From positions 186,001-250,000 of the forward strand of contig NZ_PVZB01000011.1 of assembly GCF_003002025.1 (NCBI RefSeq): a stretch of 64,000 bases of DNA. Direction: 5' to 3'. This document shows positions 45,052-53,607 of the stretch, one piece after another. Source of the DNA: Paraburkholderia sp. BL25I1N1. Lineage in GTDB: Bacteria; Pseudomonadota; Gammaproteobacteria; Burkholderiales; Burkholderiaceae. The position numbers and the translations under genes were made by a program. Under the pieces are notes generated by a model. It was not told the origin of the DNA and searched no databases. It worked only from the letters and a program-made list of their open reading frames with translations. Each line of letters begins with the position of its first letter. Position 1 is the stretch's first letter.

Positions 45052-45438
45052 ATGGGTGATGCCTTTTCTTATGGGATTCATTTACTGTCGGCGTTTGTGC
45101 TGATCCTCGGATTCGCGGCAGTTTACCTTAAGGTCACGCCGTTCGACGAACTGGCCCTGATCCGCGACGGCAACGTTGCCGCGCTCCTTTCCTTTGCCGG
45201 CGCACTGATCGGCTTTTGCCTGACGCTTGCCTCGAGCATTGCGCATAATTCCACGCTGATGTTGGTGCTGGTCTGGGCCGTCGGCGCGATGATCGTGCAG
45301 GTTGCCACTTACGCATTGCTCACACGTCTGTTGCCCGGCATGAATCAAGCCATTGAAACGCGTAATACGGCAATGGGTGGATTGATGGGCACAGCTTCAC
45401 TGGTGGTCGGCATTATCAACGCAGCCTGTTTGACCTGA
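45052..45438 (+). CDS. DUF350 (YjfL-like) membrane protein
   Basis: A 128-residue inner-membrane protein with four helices arranged as two similar halves: HLLSAFVLILGFAAVYL, LLSFAGALIGFCLTLASSI, LMLVLVWAVGAMIVQVATYA and AMGGLMGTASLVVGIINAAC. Small polar residues and RDGNVAAL in the loop match DUF350. The E. coli relative YjfL sits beside a glutathionylspermidine-synthase-like gene, so a polyamine connection recurs. It heads the plus-strand operon, divergent from the aminopropyltransferase gene, with a 139-base shared promoter region. Function unknown. Confidence 0.85.
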   Translation: MGDAFSYGIHLLSAFVLILGFAAVYLKVTPFDELALIRDGNVAALLSFAGALIGFCLTLASSIAHNSTLMLVLVWAVGAMIVQVATYALLTRLLPGMNQAIETRNTAMGGLMGTASLVVGIINAACLT

Positions 45439-45503
45439 TTTGACGTTTAACCCATTTCCACATTAATGCCTGACAAGCGGGCGCCTCGCGCGAGGAGTAC
45501 ACG

Positions 45504-46508
45504 ATGAGTCTCGGTTCGTTTATTCGCAAGCAATTTGTCGACGTCCTGCAATGGACGGAAGATGGCGACGGCGTATTGGCCTGGCGTTATCCAATGGAAG
45601 ACCAGGAAATCCAGTACGGCGCGCAGTTGACGGTGCGCGAATCGCAAATGGCGCTGTTTATCAACGAAGGGCGCATTGCCGATGTGTTCGGCCCCGGCCT
45701 CTACACGTTGACCACGCGCACGCTGCCGGTGCTGACCAGTCTGCGCAATTGGGACAAGCTGTTCCAGTCGCCCTTCAAGTCGGATGTGTACTTCTTCAGC
45801 ACGCGTCTGCAACTTGGGCGGCGCTGGGGCACGCCGCAACCGGTTACGATCCGCGATCGCGAATTCGGCCTCGTGCAGGTGCGGGCGTTCGGCATATATT
45901 CGTACCGCGTGGTGGACGTGCCGTCGCTGCATCGCGAGATCAGCGGCACGCGCGCGGTCTATACCGTAGACGACCTCGAGCAGCAGTTGCGCAATCTCGT
46001 TGTCACGGCCATGAGCGTGGCGTTCGGTTCAGCGGATGTCGCGTTCGTGGATATGGCGGCGAATCAGGAAGCGCTCTCGCAGCGTATCGGCCAGGCGCTC
46101 GCGCCGGTGTTCGCGCGTTACGGCGTGGCGCTCGATTCGTTCACCGTGCAAAGCGTGTCGTTGCCGGAGGCGCTGCAAAAGGCGCTGGACGCGCGGATCA
46201 GCGTGGGTGTAAGCGGCGATCTGAACAAGTTCGCGCAGTACCAGGCCGCGCAATCGATCCCGCTCGCCGCGCAGAATCCGGGCGGCGTAGCCGGTGTGGG
46301 CGCGGGTATCGCAGCGGGCGCCGCGATCGCGCAATCCATGACGGGTGCGCTGAATCAGTCTGCTCAAACGCAACCTGCGCAAGCCTCGGCCTCGAACGAT
46401 TACGTCGAGCGTCTGCAGCAACTCAAGACCCTGCTGGACAAGGGCCTCGTCACCGAAGACGACTATGCGAAGGCGAAAGCCGAAATTCTCGCGAAGCTGA
46501 CCCAATAA
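45504..46508 (+). CDS. SPFH-domain protein with C-terminal SHOCT motif
   Basis: A 334-residue protein of the YdjI/virion-core-like SPFH group. The SPFH domain covers about 20-230 (QEIQYGAQLTVRESQMALFI, GPGLYTLTTRTLPVL). A helical, Gly/Ala-rich linker (AAQNPGGVAGVGAGIAAGAA) follows, and the C-terminal SHOCT motif reads LQQLKTLLDKGLVTEDDYAK. SPFH proteins form oligomeric rings or scaffolds at membranes; SHOCT is an oligomerisation motif. ATG follows CGAGGAGTAC. It is in one operon with DUF350, DUF4178 and AdoMet decarboxylase genes. Confidence 0.87.
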   Translation: MSLGSFIRKQFVDVLQWTEDGDGVLAWRYPMEDQEIQYGAQLTVRESQMALFINEGRIADVFGPGLYTLTTRTLPVLTSLRNWDKLFQSPFKSDVYFFSTRLQLGRRWGTPQPVTIRDREFGLVQVRAFGIYSYRVVDVPSLHREISGTRAVYTVDDLEQQLRNLVVTAMSVAFGSADVAFVDMAANQEALSQRIGQALAPVFARYGVALDSFTVQSVSLPEALQKALDARISVGVSGDLNKFAQYQAAQSIPLAAQNPGGVAGVGAGIAAGAAIAQSMTGALNQSAQTQPAQASASNDYVERLQQLKTLLDKGLVTEDDYAKAKAEILAKLTQ

Positions 46509-46519
46509 AAACGCACTCG

Positions 46520-48046
46520 ATGTTCAGTACTTCGTGTCCTCAATGCGGCGCGCCGCTCGAATTCCGCTCCGCCGCGGCCGTCATGGCCGTGTGCGGATCG
46601 TGCCGTAGCACCCTGCTCAAGCGCGGCGAGGCGGTCGAGCGGATCGGCGAGATGGCCTCGGTATTCGAGGACTATTCGCCGCTGCAACTCGGCGCGACTG
46701 GCCGTCATGAGTCGCGCGCGTTCACGCTGCTCGGCCGCATTCAATTGCGTTACGACGCGGGCTACTGGACCGAGTGGTACGCCGCTTTCGACGACGGCTC
46801 GTTCGGCTGGCTTTCCGATGCCTCCGGTCAATATGCGGTCACTATCCAACATCAGCTCAACGGCAGCGGCGAAGACTTGCCGCAGTTCGATTCACTGCAC
46901 CCCGGCGTCGGCCTCGACTTCGCCGGCAAGCGTTATCTCGCGTCGGATATCCGCACGGCCCAATGCGTCGGCGGCGAGGGCGAATTGCCGTTTCGGGTGG
47001 GCGACGGCTGGCAGGCGCGCGTTGCAGACTTCCGCTACGAAGACAAATTCATCACGCTGGATTACTCCGACGCCGATCAGCAGTCGGGCAAGCCGGTGGT
47101 CTATGCGGGCGCCTCGGTGGAACTGGACACGCTCGCCTGTCAGGGCCTGCGTGACGAAACGGAGATTCGCGAATCGGCCGGCCGTTATCGCGGCGAACTG
47201 GGCGCATTCACGTGCCCGAGTTGTGGCGCGTCGCTCGATTGTCCGGTCGGCGTGGCGAACTATGTGATTTGCGGCTCGTGTCACGCGGGCGTCGACTGCA
47301 GCACCGAGCAGGCGACGCTGTTCTCAAAGAAGCGCGAAGTCGAAGCGATCGAAACCGCGCTGCAACTCGGTGCGAGCGCGACCTTCGACGGCGTTAAATA
47401 TATGGCGCTCGGCCTCATGCGTTGTCGCACGCCGGACGGCGAATCGAACTGGGAAGAATATCTGCTGCACAACCTGGAACGCGGATTCCTGTGGCTCGTG
47501 CATAGCGAAGGCCGTTGGGAACGCGTGGACGTGCTGAACAACTGGCCGATGATCAGCAAAGACGGTCAGGTGCTCGAAGGCGGCAAGACCTATCGCGAAC
47601 GCGAGCGTTACGACGCGGTCGTCGCTTACGTCGCCGGCGCATTCAATTGGCGAGTACAAGTGGGCGATAAAACGTCGATCACCGATTTCGCGTGGCGTGA
47701 CTTCAAGATGACGCGCGAAGTGACGGCCGACGAAATCGTCTGGTCGCGCGCCAAGCCGCTGAGCAATAGCAAGGTTGCCGAACGATTCGGTGTACCGGCT
47801 CTGGCGGCGGAAACGGCGAGCCGGCGCGCGCCCCGATCCGGCAGCAGCGGCTCGAAGCCGGCGCGAGAAGGATCGGCGACTGCTGGCTTCGGTCCGTGGC
47901 CGTGGATCGCTACCATTGCAATGGTCTTCATCAACTTCAACACGTTATTTGAATTCGACGGCTCGACGGTGCTGGTGATCGTCGGCATGGTGGCTTTGTG
48001 GGCGCCGGAGTGGATCTGGCGCGCGTTCCACGAAGAGTCGAGGTGA
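46520..48046 (+). CDS. Duplicated zinc-ribbon/DUF4178 protein with membrane anchor
   Basis: A 508-residue protein built from two repeats of a zinc ribbon plus a DUF4178 domain. Ribbon 1 is CPQCGAPLEF with CGSC about 20 residues later (6-28); ribbon 2 is CPSCGASLDC with a second CGSC (about 232-254). Each is followed by a beta-rich domain with W-E/T-EWYA or NWEEYLLH segments. After a disordered basic linker, two helices (about 455-500) anchor the C-terminus. It begins 11 bases after the SPFH stop with no clear ribosome site and overlaps the next gene by GTGA, implying coupling. Function unknown. Confidence 0.8.
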   Translation: MFSTSCPQCGAPLEFRSAAAVMAVCGSCRSTLLKRGEAVERIGEMASVFEDYSPLQLGATGRHESRAFTLLGRIQLRYDAGYWTEWYAAFDDGSFGWLSDASGQYAVTIQHQLNGSGEDLPQFDSLHPGVGLDFAGKRYLASDIRTAQCVGGEGELPFRVGDGWQARVADFRYEDKFITLDYSDADQQSGKPVVYAGASVELDTLACQGLRDETEIRESAGRYRGELGAFTCPSCGASLDCPVGVANYVICGSCHAGVDCSTEQATLFSKKREVEAIETALQLGASATFDGVKYMALGLMRCRTPDGESNWEEYLLHNLERGFLWLVHSEGRWERVDVLNNWPMISKDGQVLEGGKTYRERERYDAVVAYVAGAFNWRVQVGDKTSITDFAWRDFKMTREVTADEIVWSRAKPLSNSKVAERFGVPALAAETASRRAPRSGSSGSKPAREGSATAGFGPWPWIATIAMVFINFNTLFEFDGSTVLVIVGMVALWAPEWIWRAFHEESR

Positions 48047-48192
48047 GTGTGCGGCAATTCTTATATGTGCTTTATGCGCTCGTTGTGATCGTCATGTTCA
48101 GTTGCACGTCGATGACCGGCAACGGTGGTGGCGGCGGTTATGGCGGGACGTCCGCGCGCAGCGGCTACTCGTCGTACGGGTCGCACAAGTGA
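48043..48192 (+). CDS. Small Gly/Ser/Tyr-rich lipoprotein-like peptide, 49 aa
   Basis: A short gene whose GTG start overlaps the DUF4178 stop (GTGA) and whose stop overlaps a GTG of the decarboxylase gene. The N-terminal hydrophobic stretch LYVLYALVVIVMFSC ends in a possible lipobox Cys (about residue 21). The tail is Gly/Ser/Tyr-rich (GNGGGGGYGGTSARSGYSSY). The double overlap makes it likely real and translated with its neighbours. The lipobox is weak, so a membrane anchor is the alternative. Confidence 0.6.
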   Translation: MSVRQFLYVLYALVVIVMFSCTSMTGNGGGGGYGGTSARSGYSSYGSHK

Positions 48193-48587
48193 GCGCGGTG
48201 ACGTCCATGTCCGCGCCCGCTCCCGCTCCGCGTGATGCCTGTGGCACGCATGTGTTGGCGGATCTGGGCGGTATCGCGGTGGACGCGCTGCGCGACGCCG
48301 CGGCACTCGAGGTAATTCTGGTGAACGCGGCTAAAGCTGCCGGCGCCCACGTACTCTCCGCGCACTTTCATCACTTTGGCGGCGAGCACGGCGTGACGGG
48401 TGTCGTGTTGCTCGCGGAGTCGCACGTCACGATTCATACATGGCCCGAGCATCGCTTCGCCGCGCTCGATATTTTCATGTGCGGCAAAGCGCGTGCTGAA
48501 GACGCTGTCGCGCAGATCGCGCGCGAGTTGAAGGCGGAAGTGCAGAACGTGCGCACGTGTGAGCGTGGGGTTGTGTTACTTCGATAG
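48189..48587 (+). CDS. speD: S-adenosylmethionine decarboxylase proenzyme
   Basis: A 132-residue class 1B pyruvoyl enzyme that makes decarboxylated AdoMet, the aminopropyl donor for the neighbouring synthase. The self-cleavage site is Glu-Ser in LLAESHVTIHTWPEH (Ser78), giving the pyruvoyl group; the His of IHTWPE and the Cys of DIFMCGKA are the other catalytic residues. I start it at GTG 48189, overlapping the previous stop as in the two preceding joints; ATG 48207 is an alternative. It closes the plus-strand operon, so both halves of aminopropyl transfer are encoded in this cluster. Confidence 0.92.
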   Translation: MSAVTSMSAPAPAPRDACGTHVLADLGGIAVDALRDAAALEVILVNAAKAAGAHVLSAHFHHFGGEHGVTGVVLLAESHVTIHTWPEHRFAALDIFMCGKARAEDAVAQIARELKAEVQNVRTCERGVVLLR

Positions 48588-48663
48588 ATCGTTCGGCAAA
48601 AAGCGGATTGTCTAAAGCGGCCGCATGCTGAGCGGTCCGCATTGGACAGTCAAAATCAGAATC

Positions 48664-48684
48664 AAAAAAGCCGCTTAAGGCGCT
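48664..48684 (-). terminator. Weak terminator after the NodT-type gene
   Basis: Around the stop codon, read on the minus strand, GCC-TTAAGC-GGC forms a short stem flanked by As and followed by six Ts. It lies between the convergent speD and efflux operons. The stem is short, so this is uncertain. Confidence 0.35.
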
Positions 48685-50201
48685 TTCGCTTTTGTTGCAG
48701 CCGTTGGCGTCGCCTTGACCGGCACCACAACCGCAGGCGTGGAACCAACGGAAGCGTTCTGCGGATCAACTTCCCAACCGCCGCCGAGCGCGAGGAACAG
48801 ATTCACCTGATCGATCGCCACCTGGCCGTCCGCAGCCGCGGCCTGAGACTTCGTGGACGTCAGCGTGCGCGTCGCATCCAGATCCGAAATAAACGACTCA
48901 CGTCCCGCGCGATACAGCCGATGCGTTTCATCCGCCGACTCGGTCGCCGACTTGACCGCGGCACGCAGCGCATCGGCGCGGGCGTAATCCGACGAGTAGG
49001 TCGCGAGACTTGTCTCGGTCTCGCGCAACGCGGTCAACACCACACCATCGAACTTTGCCAACGCCACCTGGCTCGATGCCTGCGCTTCACGCACGCGCCC
49101 ACGCGCGCCGTTCGTGGGGAACTGCCAACTGATTAGCGGACCGAAGCCCCAACGCGCCGTGGGTGACGTGCCGAGGTCTTCCAGAACGCCGGTCAACCCC
49201 GCCGACGCTCCGATGCTCACCGTCGGATACAGCGCCCCGGTGGCGACGCCGATCCGCGCCGTGGATGCCGCCAATTGACGCTCGGCCTCGCGCACATCCG
49301 GTCGGCGTTTAAGCAGCGCAGCGCCGTCGCCGACCGGAATCGGCTGGCGAAGTTGCGGCAGCCTGTCACAAGCGAGCACGGCCGGCGGCAGATCCGAAGG
49401 CGCGCGCGCGAGCAACGCCGCGAGCCGGTACTGCGCGATCTTGCGGCGCGCCGTATAACGCGGAATATCCGCCGACAACGTATCGACCTGGGTCTGCCCA
49501 CGCGTCACGTCGGGTTGATTGCCGCGGCCTGCGTCGCGCAGGCGGCGCGAGACGTCCACGCGCTGTTTCTGCAGCGCCAGCGATTGCTGCGCGATCCTGA
49601 GTTCCTCAGCGGCCGAACATTGCTCCACGTAAGAGCGCACCACGTCCGCCACCACGGTGATTCGCGCGAGATCGGCCGCGGCTTGTACCGACTCGGTGTC
49701 CGCTTGCGCCGCTTCCACGCCGCGCCGCAGCTTGCCGAACAGATCGATTTCATACGAGATGCTGATGCCGATGTCGCCTTCGTTGACGACCGGCAGCTTT
49801 TCGGTGAGCAGGTATTGCTCGGCGGATTCCTGCGCGCGTTCGATCGCCACCGAACTCTTGCCGGAAAAACCGCCCTGCGCCTGCGCTACGCCCAACGCTT
49901 CACGCGAGCGCGCGAGATTGGCCGCCGCGACGCGCAAGTCGGTATTCGATTGCAGCGCTTCGTCGACGAGTCGATTCAGCACCGGATCGTCGTATAGCTT
50001 CCACCACACGGGTGGCACGTTCTGGCGCGTGGTCAGCGAGGTGTCCGCGCCTTCGATCGGCGCGTTGGCGAGCGGTGCGTTGATCAACGCCTGTTGCGGC
50101 AACGCGTAGTTGGGACCGACGTTCATGCATCCATTGAGCGCAACCGCCAATGGCAGCAACGGCAGCAACGGCAATAAGGGCAGGGCGCGCGACAGCTTCA
50201 T
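48675..50201 (-). CDS. Outer-membrane efflux lipoprotein (NodT/OprM family)
   Basis: A 508-residue TolC-like outer-membrane channel with a lipoprotein signal ending LNGC (Cys25). The two outer-membrane efflux repeats are seen as long helical regions (LRVAAANLARSREALGVAQA and LRETETSLATYSSDYARADA). A characteristic start VGPNYALPQQ follows the Cys. The signal peptide contains the repeat LPLLPLLPLLPL, encoded by 9-base tandem DNA repeats. The ATG overlaps the HlyD stop. It completes a tripartite pump with the HlyD and FUSC proteins. Confidence 0.92.
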   Translation of the reverse strand: MKLSRALPLLPLLPLLPLAVALNGCMNVGPNYALPQQALINAPLANAPIEGADTSLTTRQNVPPVWWKLYDDPVLNRLVDEALQSNTDLRVAAANLARSREALGVAQAQGGFSGKSSVAIERAQESAEQYLLTEKLPVVNEGDIGISISYEIDLFGKLRRGVEAAQADTESVQAAADLARITVVADVVRSYVEQCSAAEELRIAQQSLALQKQRVDVSRRLRDAGRGNQPDVTRGQTQVDTLSADIPRYTARRKIAQYRLAALLARAPSDLPPAVLACDRLPQLRQPIPVGDGAALLKRRPDVREAERQLAASTARIGVATGALYPTVSIGASAGLTGVLEDLGTSPTARWGFGPLISWQFPTNGARGRVREAQASSQVALAKFDGVVLTALRETETSLATYSSDYARADALRAAVKSATESADETHRLYRAGRESFISDLDATRTLTSTKSQAAAADGQVAIDQVNLFLALGGGWEVDPQNASVGSTPAVVVPVKATPTAATKAKAP

Positions 50202-51244
50202 TGCGAGGCGCCCGATGACGAGACCGCGGCCGACGCCGGCTGTGCAGCCGAACCGGCCGAGCCAGTCGAGCCAGTCGAAACAGCAGACGTAGTAGACGTA
50301 GCAGACGTAGCCGACGCGGACGAAGAAGCCGCCACCGCCCCCGACGCCCCCGCATCCGGATGCTTCTTCCCGACAGGCGACAGATCGCGCACCGACACAG
50401 TCGCCGTCCGTCCCGCGATCATGCGGAAATCCGCGGGCACTTCATCGAGCGCCACACGCACTGGAATCCGTTGCGCGAGACGCACCCAACTGAAGGCCGG
50501 ATTCACGTTCGGCAGCAGATTCGAACCTTGCGTGCGGTCCCGATCCTCGATCGCGGCGACGATACTCTGCACATGTCCGCGCAACACCGCCGGTTCGCCC
50601 ATCACCGTGATATCGACCGGCTGGCCGATGTCGATGCCACCCAGCTTGGTTTCCTCAAAATACCCGTCAACACGGAACGAATGCATATCGACCACCGAGA
50701 CCACCGCGCGCCCCGCCGCGACATATTCGCCGACGCGCGGCGCGCGGTCGTTCAGATAACCGTCCACCGGGCTCATGATCGTGGCGCGTTGCAGATTCAG
50801 TTTCGCGGTGTCGATCGCCACGTTCGCGTCGGCGAGCGCGGCTTCGCCAGCCTCGACGCGCGAGCGGCTTTCTTCCGCCACTTCCGCCGCGACCAGGTTG
50901 CCGAGCTTGCGGTTGCGCGCGTCCTCGCGGCGCGCCTGGTCGAGCGTGGCGCGGCGTTGTTGCGCGGTCGCCTGCGCCTGGCGCAGCGCAAGCGTGTAGC
51001 GGGCTTGATCGATCACGAACAGCACCTGGCCTTGCTTGACCTGCTGGTTGTCCACCACCTCGACCGACGAAATCAGTCCCGAGATGTCCGGTGCGACCTG
51101 GATCACGTCGGCGCGCACGTGTCCGTCGCGAGTCCACGGCGCGAACATGTAATAGCCAATCAGTTTCCACAGCACGAGGGCCGCGGCGACGACGACGATC
51201 AGGGTCAGCAGAATTTGACCGACGGAGAACCAGGTTTTTTTCAC
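50198..51244 (-). CDS. HlyD/EmrA-type periplasmic adaptor subunit
   Basis: A 348-residue membrane fusion protein. One N-terminal helix (about 9-31) leads into lipoyl/beta-barrel halves (APDISGLISSVEVVDNQQVK is the lipoyl start) and a coiled-coil hairpin (RQAQATAQQRRATLDQARRE). After residue about 290 comes a 50-residue Ser/Thr/Ala low-complexity tail (SATSATSTTSAVSTGSTGSA) unusual for the family and encoded by short repeats. Start is GTG overlapping the DUF1656 stop; the end overlaps the NodT-type gene. It bridges pump and outer-membrane channel. Confidence 0.9.
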   Translation of the reverse strand: MKKTWFSVGQILLTLIVVVAAALVLWKLIGYYMFAPWTRDGHVRADVIQVAPDISGLISSVEVVDNQQVKQGQVLFVIDQARYTLALRQAQATAQQRRATLDQARREDARNRKLGNLVAAEVAEESRSRVEAGEAALADANVAIDTAKLNLQRATIMSPVDGYLNDRAPRVGEYVAAGRAVVSVVDMHSFRVDGYFEETKLGGIDIGQPVDITVMGEPAVLRGHVQSIVAAIEDRDRTQGSNLLPNVNPAFSWVRLAQRIPVRVALDEVPADFRMIAGRTATVSVRDLSPVGKKHPDAGASGAVAASSSASATSATSTTSAVSTGSTGSAGSAAQPASAAVSSSGASQ

Positions 51245-51450
51245 GTTATTAGTCTGTGCGAAACGACAACGATAAGGCCCAGCACCAGCACATAGATGCC
51301 AAGATCGAAGATGGAGCGATGCCAGACGAAGCGGTAAAAGCCGACGCGCGCGAGCACCGTGCGAATGACCAGGTTGATCAGATACGCGACCAACATCAGC
51401 ACGAGCACGGCCGGCACGAACACGCCGAAAATATCGATTTCACCGATCAT
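51241..51450 (-). CDS. DUF1656 small membrane protein (AaeX-like)
   Basis: A 69-residue protein with two helices (VFVPAVLVLMLVAYLINLVI and GIYVLVLGLIVVVSHRL), beginning MIGEIDIFG, the usual DUF1656 start. In E. coli its relative AaeX sits with the AaeAB aromatic-acid efflux pump. The gene lies between the FUSC pump and HlyD genes and overlaps the latter by four bases, so it is an accessory of this pump. No clear ribosome site is visible. Confidence 0.9.
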   Translation of the reverse strand: MIGEIDIFGVFVPAVLVLMLVAYLINLVIRTVLARVGFYRFVWHRSIFDLGIYVLVLGLIVVVSHRLIT

Positions 51451-51498
51451 CGCGGGAGGTGGGCAAGAGGAAAGGAAATGGCCAACGGCATGAGTGCA

Positions 51499-53601
51499 TC
51501 AGGCGGCGGCCTCCGGTTCGGGCGGCGTGGGTGTCGTCAGCGTGGCCGGAAACAGCGAAAGACGCAAGCCGACTAGCGCGTGCAGCGCTTCGCGCAACCG
51601 GCGCGCCGAGGTCTGCGCGCTTGGGCTCGGTGCCCCGGCGTTGGCGAGGCCCTGTGCGGTGACACTCGCCACGGCGGCGTCGATCGACGACATCAGGCTC
51701 TCCGGCACCGGCTCGCGCTTGCGGCGGTCGACGCAGCTTTCATAGTACTGACGCACGTCGTCGAGCACGTGATCGATCGCGGCCGGCGCGTCGCCGCCCA
51801 GATTGGGGGTCAGGCGGCGCAGATCGAGCGCGTTGAGGCCAATGCGCAGATCACGAAAGCTTTCGATCGACGGATGACGATGGTCGTCGGTCGCGGCGAG
51901 TCGCGGGATCAACTGCATCAGGCGGTCGAGCATGCGCGCAGCGAGATTGCGCGGATCTTCGATCGGCCGTGTCGATGCCGTGAGCGCCACGTCGGCCCAG
52001 CTCGAACGCAACAGGCGGGACGCCGTGAGTTCGGCGCCGAACGGGCGCGTCGCCCGCGTCCACAGATACGCATAAAGCAAGCCGGCGAGGCCCGCGAGAT
52101 TGCTGTTCAGGAACACCAGAAAATTGGCGTCGTAGGCGTCCTGAATGCTGATGAAAGTGGCCGTGTTCACGGCGACCAGCACCGTGGCCAGGTTGAACTG
52201 CGGGCGCGGAATCAGTGTGCCGACGAAGATGAACGGCGCGGCGAACATGATCACCAGCAAGGGAAAGTCATGCACATGCGGCAGCACGACGAACAGATAG
52301 ACGCCCGCCGCCACCACGCTGATGGCGGTCGCCACGAAGAAGCGGAAGATGAACGGCGCGGGCTCGTCGAGCGCCGCGAAGAAGCAGCATGCCACGGCCG
52401 CGAGCGTGACAGCGCTCGCTCCGTCGTTCCACCCCGAGCCGATCCACAAACTGCACGCGAGAACCACGGCCGCCGCGGCCGTGCCCGTGGAGAACAGCAT
52501 GATGCCGCGATCGTAGAAGCGCTCTGTACCGCCTAGCCGCCAATGACGGAAGCGTGGACGCCACGAGCCTTCTTCCCGTGTGATGATGATGCGCAGCGAG
52601 CGGCAGTCCTGCCAGACATCGATCACCTGTTTCATACGCCACAACGCGTTCGAGAGCAGCGCGCCATCCCAGCCCGCGAGCGTGGACGGCGGTGGCTGCA
52701 TCGCCGCGATGCGCGCACGCAATGCATCGGCCGTCGGGTCCGGGTGATCGCCCTCGCTCACGATGGGCATCGGCTCGTTGAACCATTTGATGACATCGGC
52801 GAGCAGGCTTTCCAGCCCGTCGGGCCACGTCTGCCTGCCGCTGTTATAAAGCGCGATCAGCGGATCGGCGAGCGACGACATGATCGGCAGCAGCAACTGC
52901 ATGCGCCCGCGCAGTTCATGTGCGCGCGCCAATATGTCGGGCCGCGTGTGATCGTAGGCCAACTGGCTGAGCAGCAATTCAAGGCCATTGATGGTGGCCG
53001 CGATGCGTTGCCGCGCACCCGAAATGGCCGAACCGGCAATTCGTCCAGAGAGCGTTTCGGTTGCGTAGAACGCGGCGTCGCGAAACCATGCGTCGGTCTG
53101 ATTGATGATCGTCGGTGCAAGCCGGCTCGGAAACAGCGCGCTGCCGACAATGCTCGCGCAGACGATGCCCAGCGTGATCTCCTCGGTGCGGCTGACCGCG
53201 AGGTCGAACACGCCGCCCGGATTGGTCACCGAAGGCAGCGCGATAATCGGCATCGTATAGCCGGCCAGCAGGAACACGTAGCTGCGCGCGGTGCGGTCGG
53301 ACACCGCCAGATACAGCATCGTGCCGGTCCATAGCGCGACGATCACGCTGAACAGATACGGCGATTCGACGAAGGGCGGCACCAGCAGCACCGCTGCCGA
53401 AGCGCCGAGCATGGTGCCGAGCGCACGATAGAGCGCCTTCGAACGCGTGGCGCCGACAAACGGATTCGACACGATGTAGACGGTCGCCATCGCCCAATAA
53501 GGCCGTGGCAGTTCGAGCGCGAGGCCGATGTAAAGCGCGATCATCGCCGCGGCAAATGTCTTGACGGAGAACAGCCAGTCGCGAAGGGAAGGGTAGACCA
53601 T
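51499..53601 (-). CDS. FUSC/AaeB-family inner-membrane efflux pump
   Basis: A 700-residue transporter of the aromatic acid exporter (ArAE/FUSC) family. Two membrane blocks of about six helices each (roughly 10-170 and 355-510) alternate with cytoplasmic domains, the standard AaeB layout. The first helix region reads YIGLALELPRPYWAMATVYI and the second starts GIMLFSTGTAAAAVVLACSL. ATG 53601 lies six bases after the marR stop (a TTG one codon earlier is possible). It likely exports hydroxylated aromatic acids or similar toxic anions. Confidence 0.91.
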   Translation of the reverse strand: MVYPSLRDWLFSVKTFAAAMIALYIGLALELPRPYWAMATVYIVSNPFVGATRSKALYRALGTMLGASAAVLLVPPFVESPYLFSVIVALWTGTMLYLAVSDRTARSYVFLLAGYTMPIIALPSVTNPGGVFDLAVSRTEEITLGIVCASIVGSALFPSRLAPTIINQTDAWFRDAAFYATETLSGRIAGSAISGARQRIAATINGLELLLSQLAYDHTRPDILARAHELRGRMQLLLPIMSSLADPLIALYNSGRQTWPDGLESLLADVIKWFNEPMPIVSEGDHPDPTADALRARIAAMQPPPSTLAGWDGALLSNALWRMKQVIDVWQDCRSLRIIITREEGSWRPRFRHWRLGGTERFYDRGIMLFSTGTAAAAVVLACSLWIGSGWNDGASAVTLAAVACCFFAALDEPAPFIFRFFVATAISVVAAGVYLFVVLPHVHDFPLLVIMFAAPFIFVGTLIPRPQFNLATVLVAVNTATFISIQDAYDANFLVFLNSNLAGLAGLLYAYLWTRATRPFGAELTASRLLRSSWADVALTASTRPIEDPRNLAARMLDRLMQLIPRLAATDDHRHPSIESFRDLRIGLNALDLRRLTPNLGGDAPAAIDHVLDDVRQYYESCVDRRKREPVPESLMSSIDAAVASVTAQGLANAGAPSPSAQTSARRLREALHALVGLRLSLFPATLTTPTPPEPEAAA

Positions 53602-53607
53602 CAACCG

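Noticed and set aside
45551..46519. An 831-codon frame joining the SPFH region to the DUF4178 protein
   Set aside because: The part before 46520 is an out-of-frame shadow of the SPFH gene; the DUF4178 protein clearly begins with its zinc ribbon at 46520.
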